From Bradyrhizobium manausense (GTDB lineage Bacteria; Pseudomonadota; Alphaproteobacteria; Rhizobiales; Xanthobacteraceae), in the NCBI RefSeq assembly GCF_018129685.1, contig NZ_JAFCLG010000002.1, forward strand, positions 224,501 through 288,500: a stretch of DNA of 64,000 nt, written 5' to 3'. A program made the translations under genes and the position numbers. The notes under the pieces were generated by a model. That model was not told the DNA's origin. It did not search any database and saw nothing but the letters and a program-made list of their open reading frames with translations. Below are positions 9,572-17,974 of the stretch, piece after piece. The first letter of the stretch is position 1, and each line of letters begins with the position of its first letter.

Positions 9572-9581
9572 TAACATGTTA
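9572..9581. promoter_or_regulatory. TAACATGTTA palindrome upstream of the TRAP operon
   Basis: A perfect 10-bp palindrome within AT-rich DNA 54 bp before the dctP-like start. GntR- and IclR-type regulators often bind such sites. No regulator is encoded next to it, so the assignment is tentative. Confidence 0.45.
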
Positions 9582-9635
9582 AATAACGAGGCCGGGCCAT
9601 CGAAGCCCGCCGTCACAAAGAGGGAGAGACACGTG

Positions 9636-10652
9636 ATGAGGAAAGCCTGTCTGGCTTTGCTGCTGGCAGCAAGCGTGACACCTGCATTCGCGCAGGACAA
9701 GACCGTCGACCTGAAGGTCTCGCACTGGGTACCGGCATCGCACCCGCTGCAAAAGTCCCTGGAAGACTGGGTGGCCGCGGTGAACAAGGATTCCGGCGGC
9801 ACCATCACGGGCAAGGTGTTTCCGGCCCAGCAACTCGGCAAGGCTTTCGACCACTACGACATGGCGCGCGACGGCATCGCCGACGTCACCTACGTCAATC
9901 CCGGCTACCAGCCCGGCCGCTTCCCGATCATCGGCGCCGGCGAATTGCCGTTCCTGATCTCGGACGCCAAGGGCGGTTCGGAGGGTCTTGACGCCTGGTA
10001 CCGCAAATATGCCGAGAAGGAGATGAAGGACGTCAAATATTGCCTCGCCTTCGTCCACTCGCCCTCCTCGTTCCATTCAAAGGCCAAGAAGATCGCGATG
10101 CCGGAAGACGTGAAGGGCATGAAGATCCGCCCGGCCCACGCCACCATGGCCAACTTCGTCACCGCGCTCGGCGGCACCAACGTGCAATCCTCCGCGCCCG
10201 AAGTGCGCGACATCATCGAGCGCGGCGTCGCCGACGGCGTGACGTTCCCCTGGGGCTCGCTGGTGCTGTTCGGCATCGACAAGGTGACGAAGTACCATAT
10301 GGAAGCCCCGCTCTACACCACGACGTTCGTGTTCGTGATGAACAAGGACAAGTACAATGCGATGTCCGACAAGCAGAAGGCCGCGATCGACAAGAACTGC
10401 TCGACCGAGATGTCCGGCGTGGTCGGCGAGCACTGGGGCAAGTTCGAGGATGCGGGCGTCGACAAGGTGAAGGCGGAAGAGGGCCACGAGGTCTACAAGC
10501 TGACGCCGGACCAGACCGCCGCCTGGAAGAAGGCGGCCGAACCGCTGGTCAAGACCTGGGGTGACGGCGCCAAAAAGGCCGGCGTCGATCCGGACGCAAC
10601 GCTCAGCGAGCTGAAGGCGTCGCTGAAGAAGTACAACGCGCTGGCGGAGTGA
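9636..10652 (+). CDS. TRAP transporter periplasmic binding protein, DctP family
   Basis: A 338-aa protein from ATG 9636, preceded by AGGGAGAG. The signal peptide (KACLALLLAASVTPAFAQ) is followed by LKVSHWVPASHPLQKSLEDW, the DctP N-terminal signature, and later GMKIRPAHATMANFVTALGG, which contains the Arg that usually binds the substrate carboxylate. It captures an organic acid in the periplasm for the DctQ/DctM permease encoded downstream. The position opposite pobA suggests an aromatic acid; R. palustris has a TRAP protein (TarP) of this kind for phenylpropenoids. Confidence 0.92.
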   Translation: MRKACLALLLAASVTPAFAQDKTVDLKVSHWVPASHPLQKSLEDWVAAVNKDSGGTITGKVFPAQQLGKAFDHYDMARDGIADVTYVNPGYQPGRFPIIGAGELPFLISDAKGGSEGLDAWYRKYAEKEMKDVKYCLAFVHSPSSFHSKAKKIAMPEDVKGMKIRPAHATMANFVTALGGTNVQSSAPEVRDIIERGVADGVTFPWGSLVLFGIDKVTKYHMEAPLYTTTFVFVMNKDKYNAMSDKQKAAIDKNCSTEMSGVVGEHWGKFEDAGVDKVKAEEGHEVYKLTPDQTAAWKKAAEPLVKTWGDGAKKAGVDPDATLSELKASLKKYNALAE

Positions 10653-10770
10653 CGGCGCGACGCGATCGGTCTCTCCTCCCCTCTGCCCGTCCTTAGGGGA
10701 GAGGGTTGGGGTGAGGGGCTGCTTCCGCAAGAATGGTGACAGATGGACTCGCGGAGAGTCCCCCTCACCC

Positions 10771-10821
10771 GCATCGCATCTCCGATGCGATGCGGCCTCT
10801 CCCCGCACGCGGGGAGAGGCC
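10771..10821. repeat. two adjacent perfect hairpins between dctP- and dctQ-like genes
   Basis: GCATCGCATC-TCC-GATGCGATGC (10771-10793) is followed directly by GGCCTCTCCCCGC-AC-GCGGGGAGAGGCC (10794-10821), inside a 220-bp gap of an otherwise tight operon. They are interspersed repeats. Being intercistronic, they could stabilise the binding-protein mRNA and lower permease expression, a common pattern for transporter operons. Confidence 0.75.
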
Positions 10822-10872
10822 AAGAACCGCAGCCCGGTCGAGAACGAGAATGACATCACTTAGGACACACCC

Positions 10873-11382
10873 ATGAAGCGCTCCTGGATGGACCGCGTCA
10901 TCGATTCGATCGAATGGATCGCCGCCGCGTTCGTCGGCATCGTCGCGCTCGACATCTTCCTGTCGGTGTTGCTGCGCAACACGCTGAACTATTCGATCCC
11001 CGACTCATTCGACATCGGTCGCATGCTGCTCGGGATCCTGATATTCTGGGGCATTGCCGCGACCTCCTATCGTGGCACGCACATCACGGTCGACCTGGTC
11101 TGGGGCAATGTCGGGCCGCGATATCAACGCTGGATCGACGTGTTCGCGACGCTTGTGCTGCTGTTCGTCGTCACCGTGCAAACCTGGACGCTGTTCGACA
11201 AGGTGCGCGGCACTTACAACGACAACGTCCAGACTTTTGATATGCACATGCCGACCTGGCCGTTCTTCGCGATCGCCTGGATCGGCGACGTCTCCGCCGT
11301 GCTGCTGATCGCGATCCGCACCTACCGATTGATCTTCCATCCCGAAGACATGCACGACCCCGAGCTGAAGGCGACGGAGTAA
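10873..11382 (+). CDS. TRAP transporter small permease, DctQ family
   Basis: A 169-aa membrane protein with four hydrophobic segments, about residues 12-32, 45-65, 90-110 and 128-148, the DctQ layout. The segment RGTHITVDLVWGNV resembles the conserved DctQ loop. It forms the small membrane subunit with the DctM protein encoded 2 bp downstream. Both are separated from the binding-protein gene by a repeat-filled gap. Confidence 0.9.
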   Translation: MKRSWMDRVIDSIEWIAAAFVGIVALDIFLSVLLRNTLNYSIPDSFDIGRMLLGILIFWGIAATSYRGTHITVDLVWGNVGPRYQRWIDVFATLVLLFVVTVQTWTLFDKVRGTYNDNVQTFDMHMPTWPFFAIAWIGDVSAVLLIAIRTYRLIFHPEDMHDPELKATE

Positions 11383-11384
11383 TC

Positions 11385-12704
11385 ATGAGCACCGATGCCG
11401 TCGCCGTTATCGGCTTCCTTTCCCTGTTCGGCCTGATGTTGCTGCGCGTGCCGGTCGGCATGGCCATGGGCCTCGTCGGCGTCTCCGGCTTCTCTTACCT
11501 CGTCGGTGCAACGCCGGCGCTGAAGCTGGTCGGTCAGACCTCGATGCGCACGGTCACCGACTACACGTTCGGCGTCATTCCGATGTTCCTGCTGATGGGC
11601 TCCTTCGTCAGCAATTCCGGCATGAGCCGCGAGCTGTTCCGCGCCGCCAACGGCTTTGTCGGACATTTGCGCGGCGGGCTTGGCATTGCCACCGTCGGCG
11701 CCTGCGGCGGCTTTGCCGCGATCTGCGGCTCGTCGGTCGCGACCGCCGCGACCTTCTCCGCCGTGGCCTATCCCGAGATGCGCCGCTTCGGATATCCGCA
11801 GTCCTTTGCAACCGGCGTGATCGCGGCCGGCGGCACGCTGGGGGCGATGCTGCCGCCGTCTACCGTGCTTGCGGTCTACGGCATCATCACCGAGCAGGAC
11901 ATCGGAAAACTCTTCATCGCCGGCATCATCCCGGGCCTGCTGGCGATGACCATGTACATGATCACGATCTTCCTGATCGGCTATTTCCGGCCCAACTTCC
12001 TGCCCAAGGGCAAGGTGCTGCCGTGGCGCGAGCGCTTTGCCGGCCTGAAAGACATCTGGGCTCCGGTGCTGCTGTTCGTGTTCGTGATCGGCGGCCTTTA
12101 CGGCCTGCCGTTCCTGCCGCGCTTCACGCCGACCGAGGCCGGCGGGGTCGGCGCCACCGGCGCGTTCATCATCGGCGTCGTTACCGGCAGGCTCGATCGC
12201 GAGAAGATTTTGGCCTCGCTGCTGCAGGCGACGCGCACTGCGGCGGCGGTGTTTACCGTGCTGATCGGCGCGCTGATATTTGGCTACTTCCTGACGGTGA
12301 CGCAGACGCCGCAAAAGGTGACGGAGTTCCTCACCGGGCTCGGCCTCGGCCCCTACGGCGTGCTGGCGCTGATCATGGTGATGTATCTCGTGCTCGGCTG
12401 CCTGATGGACGCGATGGCGATGATCATCCTGACCGTGCCGATCATCTTTCCGGTCATCACGCATCTGGGTTTTGACCCGATCTGGTTCGGCGTCATCATC
12501 GTGATGACCGTCGAGCTCGGCCTGATCCATCCGCCGGTCGGCATGAACGTCTTTGTCATCAAGAGCGTGGTCAAGGACGTGTCCTTCTCCACGATCTTCA
12601 AGGGCGTGATCCCGTTCGTGGCGACCGACCTGGTGCGCCTCGTGATCCTGATCGCCTTCCCGTTGCTGGCGACCTGGCTGCCGACGCGGATGATGGCGCA
12701 TTAA
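11385..12704 (+). CDS. TRAP transporter large permease, DctM family
   Basis: A 439-aa protein with about 12 transmembrane segments. It contains the family signatures GSSVATAATFSAVAYPEMRR and GGTLGAMLPPSTVLAVYG, plus a C-terminal HPPVGMNVFVIKSV. It is the Na+-coupled transport subunit for the DctP/DctQ pair upstream. The start lies 2 nt after the dctQ stop, so translation is coupled. Confidence 0.93.
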   Translation: MSTDAVAVIGFLSLFGLMLLRVPVGMAMGLVGVSGFSYLVGATPALKLVGQTSMRTVTDYTFGVIPMFLLMGSFVSNSGMSRELFRAANGFVGHLRGGLGIATVGACGGFAAICGSSVATAATFSAVAYPEMRRFGYPQSFATGVIAAGGTLGAMLPPSTVLAVYGIITEQDIGKLFIAGIIPGLLAMTMYMITIFLIGYFRPNFLPKGKVLPWRERFAGLKDIWAPVLLFVFVIGGLYGLPFLPRFTPTEAGGVGATGAFIIGVVTGRLDREKILASLLQATRTAAAVFTVLIGALIFGYFLTVTQTPQKVTEFLTGLGLGPYGVLALIMVMYLVLGCLMDAMAMIILTVPIIFPVITHLGFDPIWFGVIIVMTVELGLIHPPVGMNVFVIKSVVKDVSFSTIFKGVIPFVATDLVRLVILIAFPLLATWLPTRMMAH

Positions 12705-12716
12705 AGAGGTGAAGCG

Positions 12717-13178
12717 ATGACCACACCGATGCTCGAGACGAAATACGTCTTCACCATCACCGCGAAAATCGGCGACGTCATCACTGCCGGCGAAACCGGC
12801 ATCGGCGTCCGCCGCATCATCCCGATCATCGGCGGCGAGGTGAAGGGTGCGATATCAGGCAAGGTGCTGCCGTTCGGCGCCGACTTCCAGACCATCCGCC
12901 CCAATGAGCTGATCGACCTCGAGGCGAAATACGCATTCGAGACCGACGACGGCGCGACCGTCTATGTCGAGAACAAGGGCATGCGCTTCGGCCCGGTCGA
13001 ACTGCTGCAGAAGCTCAAGCGCGGCGAGCCCGTTGACCCCAAGCTGATCTATTTCCGCACCGTGCCGAAATTCGAGACGGGGCACGAGACGTACCGCTGG
13101 CTGATGGAGCACATCTTTGTCGGCTCCGCGGCGCGGCATGCCGACCGGGTCGTGATCGACGTGCATCAGGTGGTGTGA
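12717..13178 (+). CDS. DUF3237-family protein
   Basis: A 153-aa protein starting 12 bp after the dctM stop with AGAGGTG as ribosome site, so it is part of the TRAP operon. It matches the DUF3237 pattern: GETGIGVRRIIPIIGGEVKG near the N-terminus, then GADFQTIRPN and YFRTVPKFETGHETYRWL at the C-terminus. The family is a small beta-barrel of unknown activity often found near aromatic or CoA catabolism genes. No signal peptide is visible, so it is cytoplasmic. Confidence 0.85.
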   Translation: MTTPMLETKYVFTITAKIGDVITAGETGIGVRRIIPIIGGEVKGAISGKVLPFGADFQTIRPNELIDLEAKYAFETDDGATVYVENKGMRFGPVELLQKLKRGEPVDPKLIYFRTVPKFETGHETYRWLMEHIFVGSAARHADRVVIDVHQVV

Positions 13179-13204
13179 ACTTCGGATTGACCAATCCACG
13201 CCAA

Positions 13205-13220
13205 TGTGTATAAATACACA
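13205..13220. promoter_or_regulatory. hicAB operator palindrome
   Basis: TGTGTAT-AA-ATACACA is a perfect palindrome ending 2 bp before the hicA start codon. HicB antitoxins with a C-terminal ribbon-helix-helix domain autoregulate through such sites (family knowledge). Confidence 0.7.
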
Positions 13221-13222
13221 TC

Positions 13223-13411
13223 ATGAATAGCCGGGATATCATTTCGGCCCTTCAGGGAGACGGCTAGGCCCAAGTGGCTCAAAAAGGCAGCCACGTCCAA
13301 TTCAAGCACCCGAGGAAACCAGGCCGCGTCACGGTCCCTCATCCAAAGCGGGACATCCCGCTCGGGACGCTGAAGAGCATCGAGCGGCAATCCGGCCTGA
13401 AGCTGAGGTAA
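13223..13411 (+). pseudogene. hicA: hicA toxin gene inactivated by an amber codon
   Basis: The frame reads MNSRDIISALQGDG, then TAG at 13265-13267, then continues AQVAQKGSHVQFKHP and ends LKSIERQSGLKLR. This is a complete HicA dsRBD-like mRNA interferase, including the catalytic His of GSHVQF. In HicA proteins the residue after Asp-Gly is normally Trp (TGG), so one G-to-A change produced the stop. The rest of the frame is clean, which implies a recent loss. A GTG at 13274 could restart translation but would drop the first helix. It is followed after 6 bp by intact hicB. Confidence 0.85.
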
Positions 13412-13417
13412 AGCGCC

Positions 13418-13816
13418 ATGCGCCATTACATTGCGTTGATTCACAAGGATGCCGATAGTGATTTCGGCGTATCGTTTCCCGATCTGCCGGGTGTCGTGAC
13501 CGCAGGAACCACGCTCGACGAAGCGCGCGACATGGCCGAGGAAGCGCTGGCGCTTCATCTCGAAGGCATGGCTGAAGACGGAGGAGCTATTCCCGAACCG
13601 TCGTCGCTTGAAGAAATCATGTCCGATCCGCAGAACCGGTCAGGCGTCGCCATTCTGGTGTCGGTGAAAAACCAGCAGCCAAAGATCGTGCGCGTCAATG
13701 TCACCCTGCCCGGCGACGTCCTGGAGCAAATCGACAAATATGCGGAGGCCCACGGCTACACGCGATCGGGCCTGCTTGCTCAGGCCGCCAGGAAACTGAT
13801 CACCGACGCCGCGTGA
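13418..13816 (+). CDS. hicB: HicB antitoxin with C-terminal ribbon-helix-helix
   Basis: A 132-aa protein. The N-terminal HicB fold (DFGVSFPDLPGVVTAGTTLD, then ARDMAEEALALHLEGM) is followed by an RHH DNA-binding domain near the C-terminus (RVNVTLPGDVLEQIDKYAEA, then RSGLLAQAARKL). It neutralises HicA and represses the operon through the palindrome at 13205. Its partner toxin gene is broken, so hicB is either maintained as a lone regulator or is on the way to being lost. Confidence 0.92.
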   Translation: MRHYIALIHKDADSDFGVSFPDLPGVVTAGTTLDEARDMAEEALALHLEGMAEDGGAIPEPSSLEEIMSDPQNRSGVAILVSVKNQQPKIVRVNVTLPGDVLEQIDKYAEAHGYTRSGLLAQAARKLITDAA

Positions 13817-13874
13817 CGCGCTCAACCTGTCGCGAAGGAGCCGGACCAGATGACCTGGCGTTCGGTGCGGCCTC

Positions 13875-13920
13875 GGGAGTCCCTACCTTGACTCCCGCAG
13901 AATTCGTTATAGAACATAAC
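13875..13920. promoter_or_regulatory. two inverted repeats upstream of the aromatic-acid operon
   Basis: GGGAGT-N10-ACTCCC (13875-13896) is followed by GTTAT-AGAAC-ATAAC (13906-13920), 19 bp before the crotonase start. The second overlaps an AT-rich promoter-like stretch and is a candidate MarR-type operator (CouR-like regulators control p-coumarate genes in R. palustris). No regulator gene lies beside it. Confidence 0.5.
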
Positions 13921-13939
13921 TATTCTGACAAGGACGCAA

Positions 13940-14749
13940 ATGACACAGGGAAACGCCGAAACCGCTGCCGCGGGTGCCTCCGGGCTGCTTCAGATCGAGA
14001 GGGTGGATCGGGTTCTGACCGTGGGTCTGAACCGGCCGGCCAAGCGCAATGCGCTCAACGACGGTATTATCCTTGAGATCGGCGAATGCTTTGCGTCCCT
14101 GCCTGACGACATCGGCGCGGTCGTCATCCACGGCATGGGCGACCATTTCTCCAGCGGTCTCGACCTTTCCGAACTCCAGGATCACGACGCAACCGGCGGG
14201 CTTCTCCATTCTCAGATGTGGCACCGCGTGTTCGATCGCATCCAGTACAGCCGCGTTCCTGTGATCGCAGCGCTCAAAGGCGCGGTGATCGGCGGCGGGC
14301 TGGAGCTGGCCTGCTCCGCCCACATTCGGGTCGCCGAGCCCACAGCCTATTTCGCGCTGCCCGAGGGACAGCGCGGCATCTTCGTCGGAGGCGGCGGCTC
14401 GGTGCGGCTGCCGCGCCTGATCGGCGTTGCCCGGATGATGGACATGATGCTGACCGGGCGCGTCTATAGCGCGACCGAAGGCGCGTCCTACGGCTTTGCG
14501 CAATATGTGACGGACGCAGGCAACGGCCTAGCTAAGGCTTTGGAGCTCGCCACCAAGATCGCCTCCAACGCGCCGCTGACCAATTTCGCCGTGCTCCAGG
14601 CGCTGCCGATGATCGCCGAGGCCAATCCGCAGACCGGTCTTCTGATGGAATCGCTGATGGCGACCGTTGCGCAGAGCGACAAGGAGGCAAAACGCAGGAT
14701 CCGCGAATTCCTCGAGCACAAGACCGCCAAGGTAAAGCCAAAGTCATGA
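13940..14749 (+). CDS. enoyl-CoA hydratase / crotonase of a phenylpropenoyl-CoA pathway
   Basis: A 269-aa crotonase. Visible motifs are NRPAKRNALND, the oxyanion-hole segment HFSSGLDLSEL, and both hydratase glutamates: the Glu of GGGLELACSAH and the Glu of ALPEGQRGIF. It can therefore hydrate an enoyl-CoA. The gene overlaps the feruloyl-CoA-synthetase-like gene by 4 bp (ATGA), so the substrate is probably a cinnamoyl-type CoA. Whether it also performs retro-aldol cleavage (hydroxycinnamoyl-CoA hydratase-lyase) cannot be decided from sequence reading. Confidence 0.88.
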   Translation: MTQGNAETAAAGASGLLQIERVDRVLTVGLNRPAKRNALNDGIILEIGECFASLPDDIGAVVIHGMGDHFSSGLDLSELQDHDATGGLLHSQMWHRVFDRIQYSRVPVIAALKGAVIGGGLELACSAHIRVAEPTAYFALPEGQRGIFVGGGGSVRLPRLIGVARMMDMMLTGRVYSATEGASYGFAQYVTDAGNGLAKALELATKIASNAPLTNFAVLQALPMIAEANPQTGLLMESLMATVAQSDKEAKRRIREFLEHKTAKVKPKS

Positions 14750-16629
14750 GCGCACAGCCGTCCTCTTCCAGCACAGAGCGCGGCGCGAGCAATTCTCCGC
14801 TGCGGCCGATCTCGTTTGGCGATCCCGTCGTCGACATCGAACGTCGTCCCGACGGCACGATCTATCTGCGGCCGAAGCAGCCGCTCGGCGATTATCCCGC
14901 CCGCATCACCGACCGCCTGCATCACTGGGCCGCGGCGACACCAGACCGCGTGTTCATGGCGGAGCGCGAGGGCGGCCGCGGCTGGCGCAGGATCACCTAT
15001 GCCGAGCTGCTTACCGCGAGCCGGCATATCGCCTCCGGGCTGATCCGGCGCGGCCTGTCGGCGGAGCGGCCGGTCGTCATCCTCTCCGGCAATTCGATCG
15101 ACCACGCCCTGCTCGCCTTCGGCGCATTCTATGCCGGCGTTCCATTCTGCCCGGTGTCGCCGGCCTATTCGCTGGTGTCGAAGGACTACGGCAAGCTGTC
15201 CTACCTGATGAAGCTGCTGACGCCCGGCCTCGTCTTCGCCGAGGACGCCGACAAGTTCGCGGACGCGCTGGCTGCCAATGTCTCGCTCGGCACCGAGATC
15301 GCCGCGTCCTATGGCCACGTGCCGGGCCGCGACGTCACCCTGCTCGCCGACCTGATGGCAACGCCTGTTCGCAGCGACCTCGACGCGCTGCATGGCAAGA
15401 TCGGCCCGGACACCATCGCAAAATTCCTGCTGACGTCGGGCTCGACTGGTAATCCCAAGGCCGTCATCAACACCCAGCGCATGATCTGCGCCAACCAGGT
15501 GATGCTGCGCGAGACACTCGCCTTCCTCAAGGACGAGCCGCCGGTGATCATCGACTGGCTGCCCTGGAATCACACCTTCGGCGGCAACCACAATATCGGG
15601 CTGACGCTCTACAACGGCGGCTCGATGTATCTGGACGCCGGCAAGCCGATGCCCGGCGGCATCGAGGAGACCGTGCGCAATCTCCAGGAGATTTCGCCGA
15701 CGGTGTATTTCAACGTTCCGAAGGGTTACGAGTCGCTCCTGCCCTATTTGCGCGACGACCAGGGCCTGCGCGCCAAATTCTTCGACCGGCTGCACGCGAT
15801 GTTCTTCTCGGGTGCCGCGCTGTCGCCATTCGTCTGGAACAGCCTGGACGAGCTCGCAGTGAAGGAAAAAGGCTATCGCGTCCCGATGCTGACCGGCCTC
15901 GGCGCGACCGAGACCGCGCCGTTCTTCATGTCGGTCAATCCGCGCACCAGCCGTTCCGGTCATGTCGGCCTTCCCGTTTCGGGCAATGATGCCAAGCTGG
16001 TGCCGAACAACGGCAAGCTCGAGGTGCGCGCCAAGGGACCGAACGTCATGCCCGGTTACTGGCGCCAACCCGACATCAGCGCGAACTCCTTCGACGAGGA
16101 GGGATTCTACAAGCTCGGCGACGCGCTCAAGCCCGCCGATCCCGACGACTTCAACGCGGGCTTCGATTTCGATGGCCGAATCGGCGAGGACTTCAAGCTT
16201 GCGAGCGGCACATGGGTCAGCGTCGGCCCGCTGCGCGCGCGCCTCACTGCGGCCTGCGCGCCGCTGGTGCGCGATGTCGTCATCGCCGGCATCAACCGCG
16301 ACGAGGTCTCCGCGCTCATCATCCTCGACCTCGACGGCTGCCGCCTGATCAACCCGACGCTGCCGACCGACGATCTCGCCGTGACAGCGCGCGATCGCCT
16401 GGTGAGAGAGGCTTTTCGCGAGCGCCTGACGCGCTTCCTCAGCCAGGCCACCGGCTCGTCGACGCGGGTCACGCGCGCGATCCTGATGGACACGCCGCTG
16501 TCGATCGACAAGGGCGAGGTCACCGACAAGGGCTCGATCAACCAGCGCGCCGTGCTTGAGCATCGCACCGCCTTGATCGACGAGCTCTACGCTGCCAATC
16601 CATCGGACCGTGTGATATCGGTCGGCTAA
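14746..16629 (+). CDS. feruloyl-CoA synthetase-like AMP-forming acid:CoA ligase
   Basis: A 627-aa ANL-superfamily enzyme. The ATP-binding motif LTSGSTGNPKAVIN lies near residue 227, GLGATETAPFF is motif A5, and a late YKLGDALKPADPDDFNAGFD carries the hinge Asp. The long N-terminal part (SFGDPVVDIERRPDGTIYL) and the loop WLPWNHTFGGNHN are characteristic of feruloyl-/coumaroyl-CoA synthetases rather than fatty-acyl ligases. It activates hydroxycinnamates to CoA esters. It overlaps the crotonase gene and is followed after 19 bp by the SDR gene. Confidence 0.87.
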   Translation: MSAQPSSSSTERGASNSPLRPISFGDPVVDIERRPDGTIYLRPKQPLGDYPARITDRLHHWAAATPDRVFMAEREGGRGWRRITYAELLTASRHIASGLIRRGLSAERPVVILSGNSIDHALLAFGAFYAGVPFCPVSPAYSLVSKDYGKLSYLMKLLTPGLVFAEDADKFADALAANVSLGTEIAASYGHVPGRDVTLLADLMATPVRSDLDALHGKIGPDTIAKFLLTSGSTGNPKAVINTQRMICANQVMLRETLAFLKDEPPVIIDWLPWNHTFGGNHNIGLTLYNGGSMYLDAGKPMPGGIEETVRNLQEISPTVYFNVPKGYESLLPYLRDDQGLRAKFFDRLHAMFFSGAALSPFVWNSLDELAVKEKGYRVPMLTGLGATETAPFFMSVNPRTSRSGHVGLPVSGNDAKLVPNNGKLEVRAKGPNVMPGYWRQPDISANSFDEEGFYKLGDALKPADPDDFNAGFDFDGRIGEDFKLASGTWVSVGPLRARLTAACAPLVRDVVIAGINRDEVSALIILDLDGCRLINPTLPTDDLAVTARDRLVREAFRERLTRFLSQATGSSTRVTRAILMDTPLSIDKGEVTDKGSINQRAVLEHRTALIDELYAANPSDRVISVG

Positions 16630-16648
16630 GAAATCAAAGGAGAACGCC

Positions 16649-17410
16649 ATGTTGTTGAAGGATCAGGCAGCCATCGTCACCGGCGGCGCATCGGGACTGG
16701 GCGCGGCAACTGCGCGAAAGCTGGCGGCGCAGGGCGCCAAGGTCGCGGTGTTCGATCTCAATACCAAGCTTGCGGAAGCCGTCGCCGCCGAGATCAAGGG
16801 TGTGGCGGTCACTTGCGACGTGTCGGATGCAGCCTCCGCCGAAGCCGCGATCGCGCAGGCGACCAAAGCCCACGGCCCGGCGCGCGTGCTGGTCAACTGC
16901 GCAGGCATCGGCGTTGCCAAGCGCGTGGTCGGCCGTGACGGCCCGATGGCACTTGCCGATTTCGACAAGGTGATCAAGGTCAACCTGATCGGCACTTTCA
17001 ACATGCTCCGCCTTGCCGCGACCGAGATGTCCAAGCTCGAGCCGCAGGCATCAGGCGAGCGCGGCGTCATCATCAACACAGCTTCCGTTGCTGCCTATGA
17101 TGGCCAGATCGGCCAGTCCGCGTATTCGGCTTCGAAGGGCGGCATCGTCGGCATGACGCTGCCGATCGCACGCGAACTGGCTCAGTTCGGCGTCCGCGTG
17201 CTCACCATTGCACCCGGCCTGTTCCTCACGCCCCTGCTCGCCAACCTGCCGCAGGAAGCGCAGGACTCGCTCGCCGCCGCTATTCCCTTCCCGCGCCGGC
17301 TCGGCCATGCCGACGAGTTCGCGGCGCTCGCGCTGCACATGGTCGAGAATTCGTACTTGAACGGCGAAGTGGTTCGCCTCGATGGCTCGCTGCGCATGGC
17401 GCCCAAGTAA
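16649..17410 (+). CDS. SDR-family 3-hydroxyacyl-CoA dehydrogenase (type II-like)
   Basis: A 253-aa short-chain dehydrogenase with an NAD-binding GGASGLG motif, NCAGIG, the catalytic Ser in NTASVAAYDG and YSASKGG (Tyr-x3-Lys). The overall sequence, including AIPFPRRLGHADEFAAL, resembles type II 3-hydroxyacyl-CoA dehydrogenases. In this operon it would oxidise the 3-hydroxy-phenylpropionyl-CoA made by the crotonase, pointing to beta-oxidative side-chain shortening. No thiolase gene is present in the operon. AAAGGAG lies 8 bp before the start. Confidence 0.87.
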   Translation: MLLKDQAAIVTGGASGLGAATARKLAAQGAKVAVFDLNTKLAEAVAAEIKGVAVTCDVSDAASAEAAIAQATKAHGPARVLVNCAGIGVAKRVVGRDGPMALADFDKVIKVNLIGTFNMLRLAATEMSKLEPQASGERGVIINTASVAAYDGQIGQSAYSASKGGIVGMTLPIARELAQFGVRVLTIAPGLFLTPLLANLPQEAQDSLAAAIPFPRRLGHADEFAALALHMVENSYLNGEVVRLDGSLRMAPK

Positions 17411-17448
17411 CTTTGTAGAGTAACTCTGTAGAGCAAGGCGCTCAACGC

Positions 17449-17880
17449 ATGTTCGTGAACCGGCGCGACGTCCAGATCCAGTGGGGTGACTGCGACCCCG
17501 CCAACATCGTCTACTATCCGCGTTATTTCGCGATGTTCGACGATTCGACGTCGACCCTGTTCGAGGTCGCCGGCTTCTCCAAGCAGGACCTGGTCCGCAA
17601 ATACGGGCTCGTGGGCATTCCCATGGTCGACACGCGGTCCAAGTTCTACATTCCCTCGACCTATGGCGACTGGATCACCATCGAGACGACGATCGAAAGC
17701 ATCAAGCGCTCGAGCTTCGAAGTGAAGCACAATGTCTACAAGGGCGAGGCGCTGGCGATCGAAGGCTTTGAGACCCGCGTCCTCGTCGGCCGCGATCCCG
17801 TTAACCCCGACAGACTGAAATCGGCACCATTCCCTCCGGAAATGGTAGCCAAATTCACAGGAAGCCAGGTCCGGAGCTAA
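17449..17880 (+). CDS. 4-hydroxybenzoyl-CoA thioesterase-like hotdog protein
   Basis: A 143-aa hotdog thioesterase. IQWGDCDPANIVYYPRYF near residues 9-26 is close to the active-site segment of the Pseudomonas 4-hydroxybenzoyl-CoA thioesterase, including the catalytic Asp of DCDPA. It would release hydroxybenzoate from its CoA ester as the last operon step, feeding PobA 8 kb to the left. The last 16 bp including the stop codon are tandemly duplicated downstream (17881-17896). Confidence 0.9.
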   Translation: MFVNRRDVQIQWGDCDPANIVYYPRYFAMFDDSTSTLFEVAGFSKQDLVRKYGLVGIPMVDTRSKFYIPSTYGDWITIETTIESIKRSSFEVKHNVYKGEALAIEGFETRVLVGRDPVNPDRLKSAPFPPEMVAKFTGSQVRS

Positions 17881-17896
17881 CCAGGTCCGGAGCTAA
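17865..17896. repeat. tandem 16-bp duplication across a stop codon
   Basis: CCAGGTCCGGAGCTAA occurs twice without a gap, at 17865-17880 and 17881-17896. The first copy contains the thioesterase stop codon. It looks like a slippage or short tandem duplication event. Confidence 0.9.
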
Positions 17897-17974
17897 ATCG
17901 CCGCATCGCCAAAAGACGGGGCTGAATTCATCCCCGATTTCTGCTTTCAAAGAAAAACGTCAAGGGAGGAATCA

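Noticed and set aside
10653..10872. Repeat-rich gap considered as a CRISPR or small RNA
   Set aside because: It holds palindromic interspersed repeats, not evenly spaced direct repeats; no CRISPR array or cas gene is seen anywhere in the window.
14488..16650. A 720-codon open frame on the minus strand opposite the ligase gene
   Set aside because: It exactly shadows the feruloyl-CoA-synthetase-like gene, has low-complexity Arg/His-rich translation and no domain; it is a high-GC antisense artefact.
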